Positions 24,547 through 32,503 of a DNA stretch of 64,000 nucleotides are shown here, in pieces. The stretch comes from an uncultured Bacilli bacterium (GTDB lineage: Bacteria > Bacillota_I > Bacilli_A > RF39 > UBA660): contig CAJTZW010000004.1 in assembly GCA_910584305.1 (NCBI GenBank), positions 1 through 64,000 on the forward strand. Direction: 5' to 3'. The stretch's first letter is position 1. Every line of letters starts with the position of its first letter. The notes beneath the pieces were generated by a model. That model was not told the origin of the DNA. It saw only the letters and a list, made by a program, of their open reading frames with translations, and searched no databases. Made by a program: the position numbers and the translations under genes.

Positions 24547-24594
24547 ATGTTTGCATTGATTATCAGATATTTACTTATGTTTAAATTTTTATAA
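24547..24594 (+). CDS. Candidate 15-residue hydrophobic peptide
   Basis: MFALIIRYLLMFKFL would be made from an ATG preceded by the same AGGAGGAAATTATG start context as bacteriocin precursor B. It lies between the exporter gene and precursor A and has no double-glycine leader. It could be a leaderless peptide, a coupling ORF or a remnant. The start signal is strong, but a 15-codon frame alone is weak evidence. Confidence 0.35.
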   Translation: MFALIIRYLLMFKFL

Positions 24595-24609
24595 TAGAAG
24601 GAGGAACAA

Positions 24610-24750
24610 ATGGAACAATTAAAAAAACAAGAATTAAAAAATGTATATGGTGGGGGATTTAGCTTTGGCTTTTTAGCCATTGTAGGAGCTGGAATTACAT
24701 TCTTAATTGGAGTAATTGATGGTTATATCCGCCCACTAGCGTGCAATTAA
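24610..24750 (+). CDS. Class II bacteriocin precursor A (double-glycine leader)
   Basis: The 46-residue peptide has a short leader, MEQLKKQELKNVYGG, with the typical LxxxELxxVxGG pattern cut by C39 transporters. The core of about 31 residues is hydrophobic and glycine-rich (FGFLAIVGAGITFLIGVIDG) and ends YIRPLACN. AAGGAGG lies 8 bases before the ATG. It is next to a peptidase-containing exporter and another such precursor, so a secreted antibacterial (possibly two-peptide) product is likely. A signalling peptide is the alternative. Confidence 0.8.
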   Translation: MEQLKKQELKNVYGGGFSFGFLAIVGAGITFLIGVIDGYIRPLACN

Positions 24751-24761
24751 AGGAGGAAATT

Positions 24762-24926
24762 ATGGAAATCTTAAAAAATGAAGATTTAAAAAATATTCAG
24801 GGCGGAGCAATTACAGCAAGCTTTATTACGGCTGTTGTAAGAGCTGTTAACAGTCTATTAGATTTAGGAAGAAGTTTAGGAACAGCTATTCGTAGAGTGC
24901 AAAATGGGTCTGTATGCTCTCTATAA
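24762..24926 (+). CDS. Class II bacteriocin precursor B (double-glycine leader)
   Basis: The 54-residue peptide has the leader MEILKNEDLKNIQGG, very like that of precursor A, and a basic core of about 39 residues: ITASFITAVVRAVNSLLDLG, then RSLGTAIRRVQNGSVCSL. The core can form an amphipathic helix and has one cysteine near the end. AAAGGAGG lies 8 bases before the ATG; an ATG-less longer frame upstream is rejected. The last 13 bases overlap the start of the small membrane peptide gene. Confidence 0.8.
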   Translation: MEILKNEDLKNIQGGAITASFITAVVRAVNSLLDLGRSLGTAIRRVQNGSVCSL

Positions 24927-25075
24927 TTAAAAAGTATAAAGAACAAATTTTAATACTTTTTATGATTTGTCTGTTACTTCCTGTGGGTGTGGTTTTAGAA
25001 GAGACAATCTTGCATATAGGAAGAGGGACAGGAACAGTCCTACGAATGTATTCAGAAGGAGTTTGCCAAAAATAA
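24914..25075 (+). CDS. Small membrane peptide resembling precursor B, candidate immunity factor
   Basis: The 53-residue peptide starts inside the end of precursor B, so translation is probably coupled. After a basic start (IIKKYKEQ) it has one membrane helix (ILILFMICLLLPVGVVL). Its tail, HIGRGTGTVLRMYSEGVCQK, lines up with the end of precursor B (DLGRSLGTAIRRVQNGSVC): GR-x2-GT-x2-R-x4-G-x-VC after a one-residue shift. It lacks a double-glycine leader. Position and size suggest immunity or an accessory role; this is inference. The stop lies in a terminator. Confidence 0.55.
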   Translation: MLSIIKKYKEQILILFMICLLLPVGVVLEETILHIGRGTGTVLRMYSEGVCQK

Positions 25076-25096
25076 GGTATTTATACCTTATTTTTG
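25067..25096 (+). terminator. Bacteriocin operon terminator
   Basis: CAAAAATAAGGTAT pairs perfectly with ATACCTTATTTTTG around a 2-base centre, with a T5 run in the 3' arm. It includes the last stop codon of the locus. Confidence 0.85.
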
Positions 25097-25187
25097 ATTG
25101 GATTTCAAAGAGCGACATTACTATTAGGGATAACCATGTATGTATACAGATGAATTGTTATAGCAACCGCTAAAAATAAATTATTAT

Positions 25188-25211
25188 AAGAGAGGAAATT
25201 CTCTTTTTTTT
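25188..25211 (+). terminator. Second terminator before dnaB
   Basis: AAGAGA-GGAAAT-TCTCTT followed by a T-run to 25211. It lies about 90 bases after the first terminator; the 90 bases between hold no gene I can support. Confidence 0.8.
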
Positions 25212-25261
25212 GTCTGTTTTTTATGATAGAATAAACATAGTTGGAAATGGAAGTGATAGCA

Positions 25262-26557
25262 ATGTTAAAAGAAAATGTTTTACCAGCCGATACATTTGTT
25301 GCTATTAACCGAACCATTCTAAATGATCAAGACAGAAAACTCTTAACAATGTTATATCAACCAATTATAGGGCAAACTGCGATTAGCCTATATTTTACTT
25401 TGTGGTCTTATTTAGACCGTAATGAGATTATCTCACTAGAATGGACACATCACCATTTAATGACTAGTATGCGTATTAAATTAAGTGAAATTATAGAAGC
25501 CAGAGAAAAATTAGAGGGAATTGGATTGATTAAAGCCTATATAAAAAAAGGAAATATCAATCACTTTGTATATGAACTATTTTCGCCACTTTCTGCCCAT
25601 GAATTTTTAAACAACCCAGTATTGGATACTTCCTTATATAATAATGTAGGTTCTACAGAATATGAAAAAATTATCTCTTATTTTAAGATTCCTAAAATGA
25701 ATTTAAAAGAATATACAGATATTACTTGTAGTTTTAACGAAGTATTTGAATCTACCAATCTAAATAGTTATGACCATGTTATACAAGACATTAAAAAGAA
25801 GAATAGCAACAAATTATCAATTGTATCAAAAATTGATTTAGATACAATCTTTGCAACCATTCCAGAAGAAATGTTTAATATAAGAAGTGTTACAAAAGAA
25901 ACGAAGGAACTGTTATATAAACTTTCATTTATATATGACTTTGATGATGAGAAAATGGTGAATTTAATTCGAAACTGTCTAACTGAAAAACGAACCATTG
26001 ATAAAGAACTATTAAAGAAGAATAGCAAAAGAGTATATCAATTTGAACACTTTGGAAAACTACCAAGTTTGCTGTATCGTAGCCAGCCTGAATACTTAAG
26101 AAAACCAGTTGGGGATACATCTAAAAAAGCCAAACTTATTTATCAGTTTGAAACAACAACCCCATATGACTTTCTATCCAGTAAATATGATGGAATTCGT
26201 TTAAATAAGAGCGATGTTGCTACATTAGAATATTTACTAATCGATATGAATTTAAAGCCAGGTGTTGTTAATGTATTAGTAGATTATGTTTTAAAAATTA
26301 ATAACAATAAATTAACACGATCATTTATTGAAGTAATTGCAGCACAATGGGCAAGAAACAAAGTAGAAACTGTAGAGGCAGCTATGGATCTTGCAGAAAA
26401 AGAAAACAAAAATAGAAAAGTATATGTAGAGAAAAAGAGTTCCAAGAACAGAGTACTAGAAGAAAAACCTGAATGGTTTGAACAAAATATTGAAAAGAAC
26501 AAAGCTTCTAAAGAAGAAATGGAAGAAATGCAAAAAATGCTAAGTGAATTTAAGTAG
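25262..26557 (+). CDS. dnaB: Replication initiation and membrane attachment protein DnaB
   Basis: In low-GC Gram-positives DnaB loads the replicative helicase with DnaD and DnaI at oriC and during restart. The 431 residues match the family: an N-terminal winged-helix part (ADTFVAINRTILNDQDRKLLTMLYQPIIGQTAISLYFTLW) and a DnaB/DnaD-type C-terminal helical domain (YDFLSSKYDGIRLNKSDVATLEYLLIDMNLKPGVVNVLVDY). GGAAGTGAT precedes the ATG; an upstream TTG in frame has no ribosome site. It is followed by dnaI, 8 bases away, as in Bacillus. Confidence 0.92.
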   Translation: MLKENVLPADTFVAINRTILNDQDRKLLTMLYQPIIGQTAISLYFTLWSYLDRNEIISLEWTHHHLMTSMRIKLSEIIEAREKLEGIGLIKAYIKKGNINHFVYELFSPLSAHEFLNNPVLDTSLYNNVGSTEYEKIISYFKIPKMNLKEYTDITCSFNEVFESTNLNSYDHVIQDIKKKNSNKLSIVSKIDLDTIFATIPEEMFNIRSVTKETKELLYKLSFIYDFDDEKMVNLIRNCLTEKRTIDKELLKKNSKRVYQFEHFGKLPSLLYRSQPEYLRKPVGDTSKKAKLIYQFETTTPYDFLSSKYDGIRLNKSDVATLEYLLIDMNLKPGVVNVLVDYVLKINNNKLTRSFIEVIAAQWARNKVETVEAAMDLAEKENKNRKVYVEKKSSKNRVLEEKPEWFEQNIEKNKASKEEMEEMQKMLSEFK

Positions 26558-26565
26558 GTGAAGAT

Positions 26566-27486
26566 ATGCAAAAAATGAACACATTATTGCAAGATTTTTC
26601 TAAAAGACAAGATTTAGAAAATACGTTAATAGCATCCTTTTTGGAAGCAAAAAAAGAAGAAAACTTTAATGAATTAATTAAACAAATAAATTTGCCATAT
26701 GAAGAACTATGTAAATACACATCGATATTAGAAGAATGTGCAATGGAATATAACCACTGTAAATATTGTAAGGGACTCATGGCGTGTCAAAATAAACTAC
26801 AAGGATATGCGTATTTACCAAGAGTCAAAAATGAAAAGTTAGAATTTGGTTATACCCCTTGTAAATATAAAGAACATTTAGAGGAAGAAAATAAATATCT
26901 AAAAAATGTATACTGCCTAGATATTCCAAAGGAACTTAGATATGCCAAAATGAAAGACATCTATATGGAAGATAAAAATCGTTTTGCAACCATCAAATGG
27001 CTAAAAAATTTTATAGAAGCTATCGAAGAAAATCCAAATCAAAAAGGCCTCTATCTTCATGGAAGCTTTGGATGTGGTAAAACCTACCTAATCGCAGCAG
27101 CTTTCAATGAACTGGCAAAAAGAGGAATCAAAAGTGGAATTATCTTTTGGCCAGACTTTCTTAGAAATTTAAAATCAAAATTTCAAAATAACTACGAAGA
27201 GGAAATTAATTATTTAAAAAAAATACCACTCCTTTGCATAGATGATATAGGAGCTGAGACAACAACCGCTTGGAGTAGAGATGAGGTATTATGTCCAATT
27301 GTTCAATATAGAATGCAAGAACATTTACCAACCCTCTTTACTTCAAATTTGGATTATAAAAATTTAGAACAACACTTCAGTGTCTCAAAAGATGGTGTAG
27401 AGAAAATTAAAGCAAGAAGAATTATTGAAAGAATCATGCAACTGACAGAACCAATAGAAATGATTAGTGAAAATTTAAGAAAATAG
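26566..27486 (+). CDS. dnaI: Primosomal protein DnaI (helicase loader)
   Basis: DnaI is the AAA+ loader of the replicative helicase. The 306 residues match the family in length and plan: an N-terminal helicase-binding part with a Cys/His zinc site (CAMEYNHCKYCKGLMAC), Walker A in LYLHGSFGCGKTYLIAA (near residue 168), Walker B in IPLLCIDDIGAETT, and sensor 1 in LPTLFTSNLDY. TAGGTGAAGAT precedes the ATG. It is the second gene of the dnaB unit. Confidence 0.95.
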   Translation: MQKMNTLLQDFSKRQDLENTLIASFLEAKKEENFNELIKQINLPYEELCKYTSILEECAMEYNHCKYCKGLMACQNKLQGYAYLPRVKNEKLEFGYTPCKYKEHLEEENKYLKNVYCLDIPKELRYAKMKDIYMEDKNRFATIKWLKNFIEAIEENPNQKGLYLHGSFGCGKTYLIAAAFNELAKRGIKSGIIFWPDFLRNLKSKFQNNYEEEINYLKKIPLLCIDDIGAETTTAWSRDEVLCPIVQYRMQEHLPTLFTSNLDYKNLEQHFSVSKDGVEKIKARRIIERIMQLTEPIEMISENLRK

Positions 27487-27495
27487 GTGGGTTAA

Positions 27496-29979
27496 ATGGG
27501 AAAAGAAAATGGCGAGAAAACATCACAATTGTTAGATAGTATATTACAAGAATACCAAAGTGGAAATCTTCATCTAGAAAATGAAAATTATACATACGAC
27601 CAACTTACAGAAATGTTAAGATCTCTACGAAAAAAAATGAAATTTTATAGCGCGCAAAAAAATAAATTCCAAAATGAAAATGATTCAGAAAAATTAGATA
27701 ACGTAAGAGGTATCCTTCGTGGTTATAAACATATAGCGTCTCGGCTTATGGATATAAAAGAGCAAAAGGAAATAGAAATGATTTCAAAGCAAAAAAAAGA
27801 AGTGAAAAAAGAAAAACACGAAATATCTGTGTGGGAATATTTAACACAAGTCGGTTTACTAGATGCCACAAATCATCATTCAATTGAAATATTATTTCAA
27901 GAATATGAACAAGCAAAAGATAGTGATAATAAAATAGATATTCTATATAAAATTAAAAGCGCATTAGAAGATTTATGCAATTTAATATATGAAAAAGAAG
28001 AAGAAATTATCGTTTCATTTGTAGTAGAATTTAATGCAAATCATAAGAACAATATCAAGGTAAATGATAAAAAACGAATTAAAACATATCTTCAAGAAGA
28101 ACAGTATCAAGCGTTCAAAGATGCGTTAGAAAGCCTTCAAATAGCAGATAAAAAAATGCAACTCGTATTAGAAAAAGTACGTAATTTGATTGGAAAAGAA
28201 AAAAATATTTGTGCCAGAAAAGAAAGGGATGAGTTACGAACTGTATCAATTGCAAGCAATCAAGAAGTACTAAAGCAATTGGAGCTTGCCCAAAAAGATT
28301 CTCTATATGAAATGTTAAATTGTATTCAATTGATAGATATCGATAAACCAGAAAACATTCGTAATACATATGAGAAAAGTGTATCACTATTTAATTGTTT
28401 AGAATCCAAAGAAGAAGATTTGCGTATTTTTCTTGATATCATAGATCGTTATATTAAGATAAAAATTACGCAAGTAGAAAATTCTTCTTTAGATGAAAAA
28501 GAAGAAATTAGAAGAGAACTAAAAAAATTACAAAAGTTATATCAAGATAAAAAGAATAACTGGTTTGGGAAAAAAATTAGACACGCAAAAGACTACTATA
28601 ATTATTGTAGCGACATATTGTGTACATTAATGGGTAATGATCAAAACTACTATTATATTAAAAGAATTATTACGGAAAATAAATCTATCCTCTCAGATGT
28701 TGCGGTGCAAAGTATAGTTTTACCTTATACATTAGATTGCTTTATTAAAAATTCTAAACGTAAAATAGCGAGTCAAGGATTATCCTATATAAACCCAGAA
28801 TATTATTTAAAATTAATGCAACTCTTTTTACAAAATTGTGACCATTTACAAAGTGATGTAGAAGAATTCTTACGTGCACGTTTAAACGTTTTGTATTTAT
28901 CAATTACAGGAAAAGAAAGAGAGGAAAATAGTGATGTTAATGTAGACAGCATGAATTTGTCCAATATAAAAAAAGAAACCTTGTACGATATTGATACTAT
29001 AGAAAAACAATTAAATCAAGTAAATAACGAAAGCCAATTGCAAGAAAATGAATTTAGTAAAAAATTACAAATAATTTTATCAGATTATATAGAGTATTTT
29101 CGTAAAGAGAAAAATGTAGAAAATTTATCTTCCTCATTTACACTCAATAATCAAATCGCGTATACCATTTCATATACTGAAAAAGGAGATATGCTATTCA
29201 AAGTTCATCTATTAGATACGAGTTCAGCATTTAATGAACATATGAATCTAGATGAACGTATGAAACAATTAGAAATTGCAGGAAAAAATGTAAAAACAAT
29301 ATATCCATTTGCCAATAAAGGAATTTACCCTGTCTTTACTTTCCATTTTAAAATTTTTAACAATAACTTGATTGCACCAATGAAACTATATAAGGAAACA
29401 ATAAGAATTGACAATCAATATAGTCAAAAGCAAATGAGGGCATACCGATCATATCCAGATTTAAAAAATTATGTATCTGCAATGAACCGTTTTAAAATGG
29501 GAGATTCTGAATTCGATATAGAATGTAGTGAACAGTGGATTCTACAAAAAATATCACAGGAGATCATTGGTATATTAGAAAGCAAAGAGATACCATTTAT
29601 TTACCAAAGACCAGTTGTTTTAACTATTCAAGCGTTGCAAGAAAAGAACCATAACGATGTATGTGATTTATTACATGAAATAGATAAACCTCTAGCACAT
29701 AAAATATTTAATATATTAGAAGAAAAACCAGAAACCGTATATACCAATTATCCAATTGATGAAGCTAGCGTTAGTCTGGATGGATTTACATATACAGGAC
29801 TTCTCTTACAAAGGGTTTTATCAAAAATCCATAATTCGTCCAATGCTTGTATAAGTACAGAAAAAGATATGCTAATATTATGTAAAGAGTTAAATGAACG
29901 TTTTGGATATGTTTCAAATACTTTCTTTAAAGAAAAGAAAAGAATAAAAGATAATAAAAAAACATATACAGAAAATTAA
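27496..29979 (+). CDS. Large unknown protein in the dnaB-dnaI operon
   Basis: The 827-residue protein starts 9 bases after dnaI with TAGGTGG as ribosome site, so it is in the same operon. It is soluble, highly charged, with long helical or coiled-coil stretches (about residues 20-110 and 200-420) and a more globular end (about 550-790). I recognise no domain or motif. In Bacilli dnaI is usually last or followed by thrS. Here thrS follows later behind a T-box. A link to replication is only suggested by context. Confidence 0.5.
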   Translation: MGKENGEKTSQLLDSILQEYQSGNLHLENENYTYDQLTEMLRSLRKKMKFYSAQKNKFQNENDSEKLDNVRGILRGYKHIASRLMDIKEQKEIEMISKQKKEVKKEKHEISVWEYLTQVGLLDATNHHSIEILFQEYEQAKDSDNKIDILYKIKSALEDLCNLIYEKEEEIIVSFVVEFNANHKNNIKVNDKKRIKTYLQEEQYQAFKDALESLQIADKKMQLVLEKVRNLIGKEKNICARKERDELRTVSIASNQEVLKQLELAQKDSLYEMLNCIQLIDIDKPENIRNTYEKSVSLFNCLESKEEDLRIFLDIIDRYIKIKITQVENSSLDEKEEIRRELKKLQKLYQDKKNNWFGKKIRHAKDYYNYCSDILCTLMGNDQNYYYIKRIITENKSILSDVAVQSIVLPYTLDCFIKNSKRKIASQGLSYINPEYYLKLMQLFLQNCDHLQSDVEEFLRARLNVLYLSITGKEREENSDVNVDSMNLSNIKKETLYDIDTIEKQLNQVNNESQLQENEFSKKLQIILSDYIEYFRKEKNVENLSSSFTLNNQIAYTISYTEKGDMLFKVHLLDTSSAFNEHMNLDERMKQLEIAGKNVKTIYPFANKGIYPVFTFHFKIFNNNLIAPMKLYKETIRIDNQYSQKQMRAYRSYPDLKNYVSAMNRFKMGDSEFDIECSEQWILQKISQEIIGILESKEIPFIYQRPVVLTIQALQEKNHNDVCDLLHEIDKPLAHKIFNILEEKPETVYTNYPIDEASVSLDGFTYTGLLLQRVLSKIHNSSNACISTEKDMLILCKELNERFGYVSNTFFKEKKRIKDNKKTYTEN

Positions 29980-29985
29980 AAGTAG

Positions 29986-30013
29986 TTGAAAATAACACTT
30001 TTCATGGTATAAT
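29986..30013 (+). promoter_or_regulatory. Promoter of the T-box leader
   Basis: TTGAAA and TATAAT are 16 bases apart with TGG before the -10 box. RNA should start near 30020. Confidence 0.75.
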
Positions 30014-30019
30014 AAAAAC

Positions 30020-30224
30020 AGAAAGATTTTGATTAGGACATGGCATGATTATGATGTTTCAAAGCGAGTTAGGAAATGGTGGGAGCCTAATAAAATAGTA
30101 ATCTTGTTACTCCCTATGAATCGAACTCGAAAGATGTTCCGGTTAATCCGTTATCTTGTAATTAAGTGATAAAGTAGGATGGTACCGCGTACAAACGCTC
30201 CTTGTAAAAAGGGTGCGTTTTTTT
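30020..30224 (+). promoter_or_regulatory. T-box riboswitch, probably threonine-specific
   Basis: The leader has the T-box sequence AGGATGGTACCGCG (30176-30189), the distal stem I motif TTAGGAAATGGTGGGAGCC near 30076, a stem III (TTATC/GATAA) and a terminator (ACGC-CCTT pairing with AAGG-GCGT, 30195-30218, then T-run). Uncharged tRNA binding should prevent termination. In my fold the specifier loop lies between GTAATC and CTATG and contains ACT, a Thr codon. The operon contains thrS, which supports this. The codon assignment is uncertain. Confidence 0.88.
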
Positions 30225-30241
30225 GTTTGAGGTGTAGTATT

Positions 30242-32503
30242 ATGAAAAAAGATTTGCTCGATTGTTTAAAAAGGAACTTAAAAGAATTATCAATTCATGA
30301 ATTGATGAAAAAATGCAATTTATCATATGAATCAATCGAATTTGTTATAGATGCTTTATATCAGTTAGAGTTAGAGGGAAAAGTTATCGGGAATAAAAAT
30401 GGATTTTATATGGCAATTCCACAAGATTACTATTTGAAATTTGGGGAAGTAAAAATTTCTTCAAAGAAAAATTATTATATATCTTTAAACCACGGTATGA
30501 TTATTTTACTTTCTGAGTATAAAAATATTAAGGCCGGTGACATGGTATATGTAGATACGATAAGAAGCCAGGTCAATAAAAAACAATATATTGGAAAAGT
30601 AATCCGTAAGGTAGAAAGATGGAATTATAATCCCAAGCAAATTTTATGTGGCGCAACTCTTCAAAAGGACTTTGATAAAAACCTATACTACATAAAATTC
30701 AATAATCAAAGAATACCAATCTTTTTAAACAATTTAAATGGTGCTTTTGTAGGGGATGATATTACTGTACAAATTACATTAAATGACAACAATTCCTATG
30801 GGAAGGTTATTAATATTGTTAAGAGGTTGCATTCTGAACACGTTTTTGAATATAAAAAGACATGTTCCTCTATTTATTCCTGGAGTCCAGTGGATCAACC
30901 AGGTGTATATTTTGACATAGTTGTACGTCCAACAGAGGCATTTCAGGAAGGCGATACAATCGTTGCTAAAGTAGGAGAAAATAATACAGCAAAATATGTA
31001 AAACGTATTGTTTTCCAAAATGATATAGACCGTATGATTCAATCATTATCTTATAACTATGATTTCCCACTTTCCTTCTCTAATAAAGCTAAAAAGGAAT
31101 TAGAACGATTACCAAATTCAGTTACCGAAAGAGATTTGCAAGATAGAGTAGACCTCCGTGATTTGGATACCGTAACGATTGATAGCAATAGAGCAAAGGA
31201 CTTAGATGATGCAGTATCTATTCAAAGGAAGGGAAATCATTGGATATTATATGTGCATATAGCAGATGTATCCCATTATGTAAAAATGGGAACAAAACTA
31301 TTTGAAGAGGCTGGCCATCGTGGAACTAGTGTTTATTTAGTTGATTATGTAATTCCAATGCTACCTAAAAGGCTATCAAATGACCTTTGCTCATTAAATC
31401 CAAATGAAGATAAGCTTACCCTAACTTGTGAAATGGTAATTAACGATGGGGGAGGGGTAAATGACTATAAAATTTATAGGAGTATTATTCGTAGCAATAA
31501 GAGAATGACATATAATGCAGTAAATCAATTTTACGATGGGAATTTAAATGAAGAATATGTGCCTTATGCGAAAATGCTATATGATATGAATTTATTATCA
31601 TCTATATTACAAAAACATAAATTAGAAAGAGGTTATATTGGATTTGAAACAAGTGAATTAGAATTTGATATGAACAGTTTAGGTAATGTAGAAGACATTA
31701 ATTATAGGGAAAAAGGGCAAGCTCAACTTATGATTGAAAATTTTATGTTGATAGCAAATGAAACAATTGCCAGTTATGCTTATTATTTACAAGTCCCATT
31801 CGCATTTCGTAATCATGAATCTCTAGGTATAGAGCAACTTGGAAAAATGAAATCAAACCTAAAAAAATTAAGCCATAGAATAGAGAAAATAAGAAATCTA
31901 TCCAATCCTAAAGTGATGCAGAAATTATTACTTTCACTATTTGAGGGAAGATCAAAGGAGGAAATAGTATACCTTTCCAATATGATGCTTACCTGTATGA
32001 ATCGGGCTTATTATTCGCATATTAATATCGGACATTATGGTTTGGCCCTTGAGCAGTATGCAACTTTTACCTCACCCATTCGAAGATTTCCAGATTTAAT
32101 GAATCATATTATATTGAACGAAATAATTGATGGGAATATTGATCAATTAGAAACATATAGAGCATTGTATGAAGAAATGTGTATTCATGCGACAGAAAGA
32201 CAAATCGCGGCTGAACAATATGAAAAAGAAATTGATGCATATGTATTAAATCATTATTTAGATACTTATAATAATGCAGAGCTGATAGGAAAGATTATAT
32301 TTATAATAGACAATGTAGTTGGAATAGAATTGCATGGTAAATTTCATAGCACAGTTACAGTTGCAAAAAAACATATTGATAAATATAAAATAGGTGATTT
32401 GATTAAGATTATGATAAATCAAGTAGATAAAGATAGTAATGAAATAAAAATTTCTATCATAGATGAAGATAATAAAATATATAAAAAGGAGAGAACATTA
32501 TGA
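30242..32503 (+). CDS. rnr: Ribonuclease R
   Basis: RNase R is a processive 3'-5' exoribonuclease that degrades structured RNA. The 753 residues contain an N-terminal winged helix, cold-shock-like OB domains, the RNB catalytic domain with DLRDLDTVTIDSNRAKDLDDAVSI (catalytic acidic residues) and SPIRRFPDLMNHIILNEI, and an S1 domain near the end that is short. The ATG has GAGGTG 7 bases upstream. An in-frame GTG-type start within the T-box is not used. It is the first gene after the T-box, ahead of thrS, which it overlaps by 4 bases. Confidence 0.93.
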   Translation: MKKDLLDCLKRNLKELSIHELMKKCNLSYESIEFVIDALYQLELEGKVIGNKNGFYMAIPQDYYLKFGEVKISSKKNYYISLNHGMIILLSEYKNIKAGDMVYVDTIRSQVNKKQYIGKVIRKVERWNYNPKQILCGATLQKDFDKNLYYIKFNNQRIPIFLNNLNGAFVGDDITVQITLNDNNSYGKVINIVKRLHSEHVFEYKKTCSSIYSWSPVDQPGVYFDIVVRPTEAFQEGDTIVAKVGENNTAKYVKRIVFQNDIDRMIQSLSYNYDFPLSFSNKAKKELERLPNSVTERDLQDRVDLRDLDTVTIDSNRAKDLDDAVSIQRKGNHWILYVHIADVSHYVKMGTKLFEEAGHRGTSVYLVDYVIPMLPKRLSNDLCSLNPNEDKLTLTCEMVINDGGGVNDYKIYRSIIRSNKRMTYNAVNQFYDGNLNEEYVPYAKMLYDMNLLSSILQKHKLERGYIGFETSELEFDMNSLGNVEDINYREKGQAQLMIENFMLIANETIASYAYYLQVPFAFRNHESLGIEQLGKMKSNLKKLSHRIEKIRNLSNPKVMQKLLLSLFEGRSKEEIVYLSNMMLTCMNRAYYSHINIGHYGLALEQYATFTSPIRRFPDLMNHIILNEIIDGNIDQLETYRALYEEMCIHATERQIAAEQYEKEIDAYVLNHYLDTYNNAELIGKIIFIIDNVVGIELHGKFHSTVTVAKKHIDKYKIGDLIKIMINQVDKDSNEIKISIIDEDNKIYKKERTL

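Noticed and set aside
24967..25173. 68-codon frame after the bacteriocin genes
   Set aside because: It overlaps the better supported 53-residue membrane peptide and the terminator, and has no ribosome site.
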